A program made the position numbers and the translations under genes. A model generated the notes under the pieces. The model ran no database searches, was not told where the DNA came from, and was given only the letters and a program-made list of their open reading frames with translations. Source: JBGPEQ01 sp050180895 (lineage in GTDB: Bacteria; Pseudomonadota; Alphaproteobacteria; Dongiales; Dongiaceae). Taken from it: a DNA stretch of 64,000 bases. Shown in pieces: positions 31,632-39,149 of this stretch. The stretch is taken from positions 248,001 to 312,000 of the forward strand of contig JBFXDS010000005.1 in assembly GCA_050180895.1 (NCBI GenBank). The letters are read 5' to 3'. Positions within the stretch are counted from its first letter, which is position 1; the number at the start of each line of letters is the position of its first letter.

Positions 31632-32153
31632 TCAGGCGGAGGGCTGCGCGCCCAGGTCCGCGGTCTGGGGTTGCGGCGGCGCCAGGCGCCGTGCGTGCGG
31701 GCCGGATCTGAAATGGAAGAGGACCACGAGCATGTCGACCAGCCCGCCGTCGCTCGACAACGGCAGGATCAGGCGGTCGACCTCATAGGTCGTGCCGTTG
31801 ACGAAGTTCGTGAACGGCTCCAGCGAGCAGAGCGGTCGCCCCGTCGCGGCGACGGTCTCGAACTGCTGCATGGCCGCCGGATGAATCCGGAAGAACGAGA
31901 CGTCGTCGAAGAACCGGCCGGTGCGGTCTTCGCCGCTGGCGGCCACGACATGGGTGCCGATGAGCCGATAGCGCAGGCGGAGCGGCGCCTGGAGCACATC
32001 GACCAGCATCACGTCCGGAAGATAGCCGGCCGGGATCCGCAGCGGGTCGAGGTCGCGGCGCGACGGTATCGGTCGGCCGCGGCACAGCGAGGCCCAATAG
32101 TCGTGGAACTGAGTCAGGTCCGGATCGTTCAGGGTGCCGCGAAAGTCCGCCAT
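31632..32153 (-). CDS. PAS-domain protein (PAS_5-like)
   Basis: 173 residues from the ATG at 32153; an upstream TTG at 32195 would add 14 residues with no better ribosome site. The pattern LTQFHDYWASLCRGRPIPSRRDLDPLRIPAGYLPDVMLVDVL, then LRLRYRLIGTHVVAASGEDRTGRFFDDV, is that of the alphaproteobacterial stand-alone PAS_5 family. The PAS fold covers most of the length, with the last 30 residues disordered. No output domain is present. The ligand is unknown. It is divergent from ku with a 213-base gap. Confidence 0.75.
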   Translation of the reverse strand: MADFRGTLNDPDLTQFHDYWASLCRGRPIPSRRDLDPLRIPAGYLPDVMLVDVLQAPLRLRYRLIGTHVVAASGEDRTGRFFDDVSFFRIHPAAMQQFETVAATGRPLCSLEPFTNFVNGTTYEVDRLILPLSSDGGLVDMLVVLFHFRSGPHARRLAPPQPQTADLGAQPSA

Positions 32154-32366
32154 CGGTGGCCAATGTTCCGCAATGCCGGGCTCGATCGCCTGCAACTGGC
32201 CGGCATTTGCGCAATTTACCTTGCGATTCTTAACGATCTCTCAACCCGGCAGGCGGCAGCGGAATTCCGGCGTGTTGGATTTTTGGGCCGCCCTGTGCTA
32301 CGAATGTTCGCAGTCGGGCCGAAGCTTTCCATATGCAAGCTTCGGCAAACTGATTCAGGAGAATCA

Positions 32367-33263
32367 ATGATGCCGCGTTCGTCCTGGAAGGGCTACCTGA
32401 AGCTGTCGTTGGTGTCCTGCGCCGTCGCTCTCTACAACGCGACCTCGAGCGCCGAGCGGGTTTCGTTCAACACGCTGAATCGCAAGACCGGAAACCGGCT
32501 GAAGCAGCAGATGCTGGATACCGTCACCGAGGAGCCCGTCGATCCGTCCGATCGGGTCAAGGGCTATCAGGTCGGCAAGGGCCAGTACGTCATGGTCGAG
32601 GACGAGGACCTCGAGAAGCTCAAGATCGAGAGCACGAAGATGATCGAGATCGAGGCCTTCGTGCCGCAGGCGGAGGTCGACCAGCTCTACCTCGACAGCG
32701 CGTACTTCCTGGCCCCCGACGACCAGGTGGCGCAGGAGGCCTTCGCGGTCATCCGCGACGCCATGACCGCCAAGGAGGTGGTCGGCATCGGCCGCATCGT
32801 CCTGAACCGGCGCGAGCGCATGCTGATGCTGCAGCCGCGCGGAAAGGGCATCCTGGCGACCACGCTGCGCTACGCCTACGAGGTCCGGCAGGACGCGGAG
32901 TATTTCTCGGACATCGCCGACGTGAAATTGCCGGACGAGATGATGGGCATCGCCGAGGTCATCATCGAGCGCAAGTCCGGCCATTTCGAGCCGGCCAAGT
33001 TCGGCGACCGCTACGAGGAGGCGGTCGTGAGCATGCTGAAGGCGAAGCAGGCGGGTGAGATGTTCGCGGTTCCCGAAGTGCCGGAGCCGAGCAAGGTCGT
33101 CAACATCATGGATGCCCTGAAGCGCAGCCTCGAGGCGGAAGGCGCCGGCGCCGCCGACGTGCGTCGTCCGCGCGCCCCGAGCAAGAAGCCCGCGGCCGAG
33201 GAGGGGCGCAAGCCCGCCGCGGCGGAGGCGCGCAAGCCAAAGGCCCGCAAGCGCGCGAGCTGA
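32367..33263 (+). CDS. ku: non-homologous end-joining protein Ku
   Basis: 298 residues with AGGAG five bases before the first of two adjacent ATGs. Bacterial Ku blocks are clear: SSWKGYLKLSLVSCAVALYNATSSAERVSFNTLNRKTGNRLKQQML, GYQVGKGQYVMVEDEDLEKLKIESTKMIEIEAFVP, YLDSAYFLAPDDQVAQEAFAVIRDAMTAKEVVGIGRIVL. The C-terminus is a Lys/Ala/Arg-rich tail (about residues 255-298) that probably binds DNA. Ku homodimers thread onto broken DNA ends and recruit LigD. A BRCT-MerR-TPR gene follows 21 bases downstream; ligD is 5.9 kb away on the same strand. Confidence 0.97.
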   Translation: MMPRSSWKGYLKLSLVSCAVALYNATSSAERVSFNTLNRKTGNRLKQQMLDTVTEEPVDPSDRVKGYQVGKGQYVMVEDEDLEKLKIESTKMIEIEAFVPQAEVDQLYLDSAYFLAPDDQVAQEAFAVIRDAMTAKEVVGIGRIVLNRRERMLMLQPRGKGILATTLRYAYEVRQDAEYFSDIADVKLPDEMMGIAEVIIERKSGHFEPAKFGDRYEEAVVSMLKAKQAGEMFAVPEVPEPSKVVNIMDALKRSLEAEGAGAADVRRPRAPSKKPAAEEGRKPAAAEARKPKARKRAS

Positions 33264-33284
33264 GGCTCACAACTGTCGGCTGGC

Positions 33285-34406
33285 ATGAGCGAGGCTTCAC
33301 CCGTGGACGCGAAGCCGTTTGCCGGGCAGACGATCTTCCTCTTCGGCCGCATGCAGGGCGTGACGCGGCGCCGGCTCGAGCAGCTCGTGCGCACGCTCGG
33401 TGGCCGGCTGGTCGGCAAGATCACGGCACGGGTCACGACGGTCGCCGTCGCCCACTCCGCCGCGTCGAGCGTGCTGCCGGATGGCCGCATCCGGCTGCCG
33501 GCGGGGCTGTCCGACTCCGCCGCCCTGCTCAGCGAGCACGGTCTGCGCCGGCGGCTCGGGCTGATGCGCCCGCCGGACTCCGTCGTCCGCAGCCTCGGCG
33601 TGGCCGACTTGCAGCGGGTGACGGGACTCACGCCCCGCATCCTGTCGTGCCTCGCCTTGTTCGACGTGCTCGATCCGGCCGACGGCCGCTACGCCTACCG
33701 CGATCTCGTCGCCGCCCGCGAGGCCGGCCGCCTGCTGGCGCGGGGCATCGAGCTTCGCCAGGTGCTGGAGGCCGCGGTCGCGCTGCGCCGCCGCGGCACG
33801 CATCTGGCGGAGACCAGGCTCGCCGAGGGCCCGTCGGGCGAGCTGCTGCGCGAGCTCGGCGGCCAGCTGGCGGAGCTCAGCGGCCAGCTCACCATGCGGC
33901 TGGATCCGGAGACCCGCGGCATCGACGATGTGGTGGCGGCGGCGGAGAAGGCGGAAGAGAGCGACGATCTCGCGACGGCCGAGAATCTCTACACCACGGC
34001 GCTGCGGGCGGATGCCGACGATCCGGTCATCCCCTTCAATCTCGGGAACGTCTTCGATGCGCAGGGACGCTCGGCCGAGGCGAAGATCGCCTGGCAGATC
34101 GCCGTCGCCCGCGACCCCGCCTTCGCGGAGGCCTGGTACAACCTGGCGCTGGCGGCGGAGGACGAGAGGCATGCCGATCTCGCCGTCGCCCAGTATCGCC
34201 GGGCGGTGCAGGCGCGGCCCGACTATGCCGATGCGCATTTCAATCTGGCGCTGCTGCTGACGAAGCTCGACCGCTGCGACGAGGCGCTGCCCGTCTGGGA
34301 GCGCTTCCTGGAGCTCGATCCGGCTTCCAAGCAGGCCGCGACCGCCAAGCGCGCCGCCGCGCTCTGCCGCATGGAGCTGAAGCAGAAGCACCCGAAGGCG
34401 GGGTGA
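33285..34406 (+). CDS. BRCT-like + MerR-type HTH + TPR protein next to ku
   Basis: 373 residues, 21 bases after ku and probably co-transcribed. Residues about 10-92 look like a BRCT domain: PFAGQTIFLFGRMQGVTRRRLEQLVRTLGGRLVGKITARVTTVAV with the F-x-G start and central GG. Residues about 95-170 resemble a MerR-type helix-turn-helix (DLQRVTGLTPRILSCLALFDVLDPADGRYAYRDLVAAREAGRLLARGIEL). Residues about 220-355 are three or four TPRs (AENLYTTALRADADDPVIPFNLGNVFD, AEAWYNLALAAEDERHADLAVAQYRRAV). The assembly suggests a DNA- and protein-binding partner of Ku. I know of no characterised protein of this plan; the function is inferred. Confidence 0.7.
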   Translation: MSEASPVDAKPFAGQTIFLFGRMQGVTRRRLEQLVRTLGGRLVGKITARVTTVAVAHSAASSVLPDGRIRLPAGLSDSAALLSEHGLRRRLGLMRPPDSVVRSLGVADLQRVTGLTPRILSCLALFDVLDPADGRYAYRDLVAAREAGRLLARGIELRQVLEAAVALRRRGTHLAETRLAEGPSGELLRELGGQLAELSGQLTMRLDPETRGIDDVVAAAEKAEESDDLATAENLYTTALRADADDPVIPFNLGNVFDAQGRSAEAKIAWQIAVARDPAFAEAWYNLALAAEDERHADLAVAQYRRAVQARPDYADAHFNLALLLTKLDRCDEALPVWERFLELDPASKQAATAKRAAALCRMELKQKHPKAG

Positions 34407-34464
34407 ACCCGTTTGCGGCGGTCATTCCGGCGGTATTCGCTTGCAGGTTATGGGATTGGCGCCG

Positions 34465-34547
34465 TGCGTCCTTCGACACGCTCAGGATGAGGATCTTTCT
34501 TCGTGCCACAAGATTTTATCCTCATCCTGAGCGTGTCGAAGGACGCA
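34465..34547. repeat. dispersed palindromic repeat, copy B
   Basis: Perfect 30-base arms at 34465-34494 and 34518-34547 with a 23-base centre (CTTTCTTCGTGCCACAAGAT...). The arm core GTCCTTCGACACGCTCAGGA is the same family as copies A and C with a two-base change in the middle. It lies between the convergent BRCT-TPR and hydrolase genes. Confidence 0.9.
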
Positions 34548-34553
34548 GGATGG

Positions 34554-35237
34554 TCATGCCAGCGTATCGATCCACGCCGCGAGCGCATCCAACATCTCGC
34601 GCCGCGCATCCGCGTCCTTGCGGCCCGTGCGGGCCGGCACGTGGAAGGAGTGATCGGCATCCTCGAACAGCCGCAGCGTGGCGCGCGCGCCCAGCCGCTC
34701 GATCAGCGGCCGCAGCAACCGGAGCTCCGCGAGGGCGTCCCGCGTGCCCTGCAGGAACAGCATGGGGACCGTCACGTCGAACAGGTGCGCGGCGCGGTCG
34801 TCCGAGGGGCGGCCGGCGGGATGCAGGGGGAAGGCGAGAAAGGCAAGGCCGCGCACGTTCGGCAGCGGGGCCGCGGCCTGCGCCTGCGATGTCATGCGGC
34901 CGCCGAACGAGCGGCCGCCGGCGATGAGCGGAAGGTCCGGCACGCGCCGGCCGGCCTCGGCAACGGCCGCGCGCACCGTCGCCTGGGCCAGCGCCGGCGG
35001 GTCCGGCCGCTTCGCGCCGGCCTCCATATAGGGGAACTGGTAGCGCAGCGTGGCGATGCCGCGCTCGCCGAGCCCGGACGCGGCCGCCTCCAGGGACGGA
35101 TGCGTCATGCCGGCGCCCGCGCCGTGCGCCAGCCCGTAGCAGGCGCGGGCCTGCCGCGGCGCCTGCAGAAGGGCGGAGACGCGGCGGGAGTCGTCGACGG
35201 CGATCGTCAGTTTCTGGGCGTCGGCGGAAGGCACCAA
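34554..35237 (-). CDS. alpha/beta-fold hydrolase, TEX30/KANL3-like
   Basis: 227 residues. The oxyanion-hole turn is AHGAGAGM (residues about 38-45) and the nucleophile elbow is GGRSFGGR (Ser near residue 110), with a late DADHSFHVPAR supplying the His. The early ATLRYQFPYMEAGAKRPDPP block is typical of the small alpha/beta hydrolase group related to TEX30. There is no signal peptide. The substrate is unknown. It is two bases from the DUF72 gene on the same strand, so they probably share a transcript. Confidence 0.82.
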   Translation of the reverse strand: MVPSADAQKLTIAVDDSRRVSALLQAPRQARACYGLAHGAGAGMTHPSLEAAASGLGERGIATLRYQFPYMEAGAKRPDPPALAQATVRAAVAEAGRRVPDLPLIAGGRSFGGRMTSQAQAAAPLPNVRGLAFLAFPLHPAGRPSDDRAAHLFDVTVPMLFLQGTRDALAELRLLRPLIERLGARATLRLFEDADHSFHVPARTGRKDADARREMLDALAAWIDTLA

Positions 35238-35238
35238 G

Positions 35239-36027
35239 TCATCCCTTGACCCGCGTCATGAGCGCCATGGCGGCGGCCGGGTTGCGGACCTTGGCGCCGC
35301 TGATCATGTAGACGAACACGGGCCGCGACGTCGTCGCGGCCGCCTCCGTGGCGACGCGCGGCAGGTCGTCGGGGGCGCCGCCCGCTTCCCACAGCCGGGC
35401 CCGCGCCGCCCAGCGGTCGAGGTCGGCGGCGGCATAGCCGGTGTCGATCTCCTCCCGGGTCCGCTGCAGCCGCGCATAGACGAAATCCGCCGTCACGTCG
35501 GCGATCGCCGGATGCTCGTCGGAATCGGCATAGACCACCGCGACGTTGTGCGCGCGGAGCAGCGCGACGAACTCCGGCACGCGGAAGCTCTCGTGACGCA
35601 CCTCGACGACATGCTGCAACGCCCGTCCACCGGCCTGGCGCGGCAGCAGTCCGAGGAAGGCGCCGAGATCCTCGGCGTTGAACTTCTTGAACGGCGCGAA
35701 TTGCCAGAGGACGGGTCCGAGCTTGTCGCCGAGCTCGAGGACGCCGCTCTTGAAGAACCAGTCGATCGGCTCGCCCGCCTCGGCGAGCTTGCGGCTGTTG
35801 ACGACCGCGCGATGGCCCTTGACCGAAAAGACGAAATCCTCCGGCGTCTCGTCGCGCCACTTCCGGAAGCTCGCCGCCGACTGCGTGCGGTAGAAGGTGC
35901 CGTTGATCTCGATGGTCGTCAGCCGGCGGCTCGCATGCTTCAACTCGTCGGCCTGCTTGAGGTCCGCCGGATAGAAGGTGCCGCGCCACGGCGCGAAGGC
36001 CCAGCCGCCGATCCCGACGCGGATCAT
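35239..36027 (-). CDS. DUF72-family protein (YecE-like)
   Basis: 262 residues. The N-terminus IRVGIGGWAFAPWRGTFYPADLKQADELKHASRRLTTIEINGTFYRTQ is diagnostic of DUF72, followed by FVFSVKGHRAVVNSRKL and VLWQFAPFKKFNAEDL. The fold is a TIM barrel. The biochemical function is unknown, though conserved acidic and His residues suggest a metal-dependent or nuclease-like activity. It lies between the hydrolase (2 bases) and the DUF2277 gene (8 bases). Confidence 0.9.
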   Translation of the reverse strand: MIRVGIGGWAFAPWRGTFYPADLKQADELKHASRRLTTIEINGTFYRTQSAASFRKWRDETPEDFVFSVKGHRAVVNSRKLAEAGEPIDWFFKSGVLELGDKLGPVLWQFAPFKKFNAEDLGAFLGLLPRQAGGRALQHVVEVRHESFRVPEFVALLRAHNVAVVYADSDEHPAIADVTADFVYARLQRTREEIDTGYAAADLDRWAARARLWEAGGAPDDLPRVATEAAATTSRPVFVYMISGAKVRNPAAAMALMTRVKG

Positions 36028-36035
36028 GGAGCGCC

Positions 36036-36320
36036 CTATCGTCCGGCCTGCTGCGCGCGGAAGCGCTCCACCCCGCGGGCGCGCGCCTTGGCCGCCTCGA
36101 CCGCGCGGTCGCGCGGTGGCGCGTTCGTCACCAGCGAGTCGAGCAGCGCGTGCGCCGCCTGCGTCACCTGCTCCACCGCCCGGTCGAACGCCGGCTCGTT
36201 GGCCTTGGACGGCCGCGTGAAGCCGCTCAGCTTGCGCACGAACTGCAGCGCCGACGCCCGGATTTCCTCATCCGTGGCCGGTGGCTTGAAGTTGTAGAGG
36301 GTCCTGATGTTCCGACACAT
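36036..36320 (-). CDS. DUF2277-family protein
   Basis: 94 residues, a close match to the conserved DUF2277 pattern: MCRNIRTLYNFKPPATDEEIRASALQFVRKLSGFTRPSKANEPAFDRAVEQV and SLVTNAPPRDRAVEAAKARAR. The family is widespread in bacteria and unstudied, with an invariant N-terminal M-C-R-N-I. It starts the DUF2277-DUF72-hydrolase run. Confidence 0.9.
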   Translation of the reverse strand: MCRNIRTLYNFKPPATDEEIRASALQFVRKLSGFTRPSKANEPAFDRAVEQVTQAAHALLDSLVTNAPPRDRAVEAAKARARGVERFRAQQAGR

Positions 36321-36412
36321 GAAGCACCTCGTCGGCGGCGTCCAAGGGGGCCGGACCGTCGCACATGACAGGCGCCCTGATCAAGCGGCTCGGACCGACA
36401 ACCGACCGTTCG

Positions 36413-37846
36413 CTAGGCCGGTCGGATGTTCGGATTGAAGCGGAAGACGTTGTCCGGGTCGTATTTCCGTTTGATGTCGCGCAGGCGCGCATAGTTGGCG
36501 CCGAAGCTGTCGCGCAGCAGCCGTTCGCCCTCCTCGCCTTGGCCGGGGAAGTTCAGGTACATGCGGCCATGCTGCGAGTGGGGCTGCATGCGCCTCCAGA
36601 AATTCCGTGTCCAGGTGATATTGGCTTCGTCGTCCGCGGCGTCGCGCCAGATGGAATCGATGGACAGCATGAAGGGCATGGAGCGGTCGCCGAAAGCCGT
36701 GGCGTCCGCCGCGACCCGTGCTGTCGCGCCGCCGAAGTTCCAGATCGAGGACAGCGTATTCGGCGACGGCGGCGCCGTGTTTTCGGATAAGATCTGCTCG
36801 ATCACCTCGTCTGTCAGTCCGCTCAGATAGTGGCTCTTCCAGTAGCAGCGGTATTGCCCGAAGGGGACGATGGTGTCGAACAGCTTCTGGACGTCGCAGT
36901 AGGTCATCTGCGCGGAGAAATCGGTCACCGTGTCCGCCAGCTCGCGCAGCGGCTGCAGCAGCGCCGCGCCCTCCGAGGCATCCCCGGCATGGAGCGCGGC
37001 GATGGTGTAGACCCGCCGGCCCCAGGCTTCGCGCGGGTAGGCGGGGTCCGGGGGTATGGTCGAGAACTCGACCAGCGATCCCACATCGTCGTTCTTGTCG
37101 CGCAGGAAGTCGCGCCAGAAGCGGATCGGGCCGGTGCCCGCTTCGAGCGGATAGATCGGCGCGCAGAACATCACCTCCGGGCCGACGGGATGCAGCTTGA
37201 ACTCGAACGTCGTCACGACGCCGAAATTGCCGCCGCCACCCTTGAGCGCCCACAGCAGGTCCGCGTTCTCCTCGGCGCTGGCGCGCACGAGTCGCCCGTC
37301 CGCCGTGACCACGTCGGCCCCCGCCAGATTGTCGATGCAGAGGCCGTAGCGGCTGCGCAGCCAGCCGATGCCGCCGCTGAGCGTGAGTCCGCCCACGCCG
37401 GTGTCGGAGATCAGGCCGCCGGGCGTCGCTAGGCCGAAGGCTTGGGTTGCGCGGTCGACATCGCCCCAGGTGGCGCCGCCCTCGACCCAGGCTCGCCGTC
37501 GCTCCGGATCCACCCGCACGCTGCGCATGGCCGACAGGTCGATCATGACGCCATTGTCGCAGACCGCATGTCCGGCAACGTTGTGCGCGCCGCCGCGGAT
37601 GGAGACGGGCAGGCCGCGCGCGCGGGCAAATCCTACGGAACCGATGACATCGGCCGCACTCTTGCAGCGGACGATGATCGCCGGGCGACGGTCGATCATG
37701 GCGTTCCACACGGCGCGGGCGCCGTCATATCCCGCATCGGCTGCGGTGAACACCTCGCCGGCAATCGATCGGCGCAACTCCTCGCCGGCCGGGCCGAGAT
37801 CGTGCGCCCGCAACCGTTCACGCGAAGCTTGGTTTGCCATGTTCAC
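36413..37846 (-). CDS. FAD-linked oxidase, berberine-bridge/6-hydroxynicotine oxidase type
   Basis: 477 residues. A PP-loop VAO-type FAD domain is visible: PVSIRGGAHNVAGHAVCDNGVMIDLSAMRSVRVDP, in which the His of R-G-G-A-H is the usual covalent FAD anchor, then GGATWGDVDRATQAFGLATPGGLISDTGVGGLTLSGGIGWL. The C-terminus (YDPDNVFRFNPNIRPA) is the BBE module. Members oxidise alcohols, amines or sugars with oxygen. The partner AraC/GlxA regulator is divergent 133 bases away and probably controls it. Confidence 0.88.
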   Translation of the reverse strand: MNMANQASRERLRAHDLGPAGEELRRSIAGEVFTAADAGYDGARAVWNAMIDRRPAIIVRCKSAADVIGSVGFARARGLPVSIRGGAHNVAGHAVCDNGVMIDLSAMRSVRVDPERRRAWVEGGATWGDVDRATQAFGLATPGGLISDTGVGGLTLSGGIGWLRSRYGLCIDNLAGADVVTADGRLVRASAEENADLLWALKGGGGNFGVVTTFEFKLHPVGPEVMFCAPIYPLEAGTGPIRFWRDFLRDKNDDVGSLVEFSTIPPDPAYPREAWGRRVYTIAALHAGDASEGAALLQPLRELADTVTDFSAQMTYCDVQKLFDTIVPFGQYRCYWKSHYLSGLTDEVIEQILSENTAPPSPNTLSSIWNFGGATARVAADATAFGDRSMPFMLSIDSIWRDAADDEANITWTRNFWRRMQPHSQHGRMYLNFPGQGEEGERLLRDSFGANYARLRDIKRKYDPDNVFRFNPNIRPA

Positions 37847-37979
37847 CCCACCCTGGAGATCACGCAGGCTCGCATCTCGCTATGGCCGCAATGCTAGGCC
37901 GATCGAGCGGCGTCGGTAAGAGACGGATTGCACAGGAACAGGGCAAATGTGACAGTAGTCAGGCCTGAGAGGATTGATC

Positions 37980-39002
37980 ATGCCCGATCAAGCCAAGCCC
38001 TCCGTCGCGCTGCTCGCGACACCCGCAACCTCGCCCTCGGTGCTCTATGGCCTGTATGACGTGCTGCTGTCCGTCGGTGCCGTCTATGCCGACATGACGA
38101 CCGGGCAACCCGACGAGTCCTTGCTCGACGTCAGGATCGTTGCCCGTGACGGCGAGCCGTTCCGCTGCTTCGGCAACGTGCTCGTGGAGCCGCATTGCAG
38201 CACCGACGACATTGGAAAAATCGACGCGGCCGTCGTTTGCGACATCTACACGCCGATCGATACGCCGCCACGCGGACGCTATGAACGCGAGATCGACTGG
38301 CTGAAGCGGATGCACGCCGGCGGTTCGATGCTGGCCTCCGTGTGCTCGGGCTCATTGGTGCTGGCGGAAACGGGCCTGCTCGACGGCGGCGATTGTGCCT
38401 GCCATTGGGGATATCGAAACTTGTTCCGCGAGCACTATCCGCTCGTCCGTTTCCGCGAAGAGTCCGTCCTCAGTTTCGCCGGCAAGGAAGCCCGGATCGT
38501 GACGGCGGGGGCGGTGACCTCCTGGCAGGACCTGGCTCTCTACATCATCGCGCGGCTGTGCGGGGCGCAGCATGCGATCAGGACCGCGAAAGTCTACCTG
38601 CTGTCGGGCCATCAGGACGGGCAGCTGCCCTTCGCCGTCATGACCCGCCGGGCTCAGAAGCTCGATGCCGTGATCGGCAACTGCCAGGTGTGGATCGCGC
38701 AGAACTACGTGTGCGCGAATCCGGTGGCGGCGATGGCGGAGCATGTCGGTCTCAAGCCGCGCACCTTTGCGCGCCGCTTCCGCGCGGCGACCGGCTACCT
38801 GCCGATGGACTATGTCCACGCCCTGCGCATCGAGGAGGCCAAGCAGCTCATCGAGACGGAGGTCGCCAGCATCGATGACGTCGGCGCCAGGGTCGGCTAC
38901 GAGGACCCGACCTTCTTTCGCCGCCTGTTCAAGCGCCAGACCGGTCTCACGCCGGCCGCCTACCGCCGGAAGTTCGCCGGCATTCTGACGGTCGGACGAT
39001 AA
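37980..39002 (+). CDS. GlxA-family AraC transcriptional regulator
   Basis: 340 residues from the ATG at 37980 (GAGAGG upstream). The N-terminal domain is DJ-1/PfpI-like (VALLATPATSPSVLYGLYDVL, and a nucleophile-elbow region SVCSGSLVLAETGLL). The C-terminal 100 residues form two AraC helix-turn-helix motifs: VAAMAEHVGLKPRTFARRFRAATGYLPMDYVHALRIEEAKQLIE and IDDVGARVGYEDPTFFRRLFKRQTGLTPAAYRRKF. It is divergent from the FAD oxidase. The ligand is unknown. Confidence 0.9.
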   Translation: MPDQAKPSVALLATPATSPSVLYGLYDVLLSVGAVYADMTTGQPDESLLDVRIVARDGEPFRCFGNVLVEPHCSTDDIGKIDAAVVCDIYTPIDTPPRGRYEREIDWLKRMHAGGSMLASVCSGSLVLAETGLLDGGDCACHWGYRNLFREHYPLVRFREESVLSFAGKEARIVTAGAVTSWQDLALYIIARLCGAQHAIRTAKVYLLSGHQDGQLPFAVMTRRAQKLDAVIGNCQVWIAQNYVCANPVAAMAEHVGLKPRTFARRFRAATGYLPMDYVHALRIEEAKQLIETEVASIDDVGARVGYEDPTFFRRLFKRQTGLTPAAYRRKFAGILTVGR

Positions 39003-39149
39003 GCCGCGACGATAGCGCGGCTTGCGCCCGCGGTCGGCGACCCGGAACGCGGCGTTTCGGCGCTGCCTCGACGCATGACGGGTGGATTTGAAACCCGACC
39101 CGACGGGCGGGTAAGGTTGGCGCTGCCGGCCAGCATGTGACGGGTTTCG

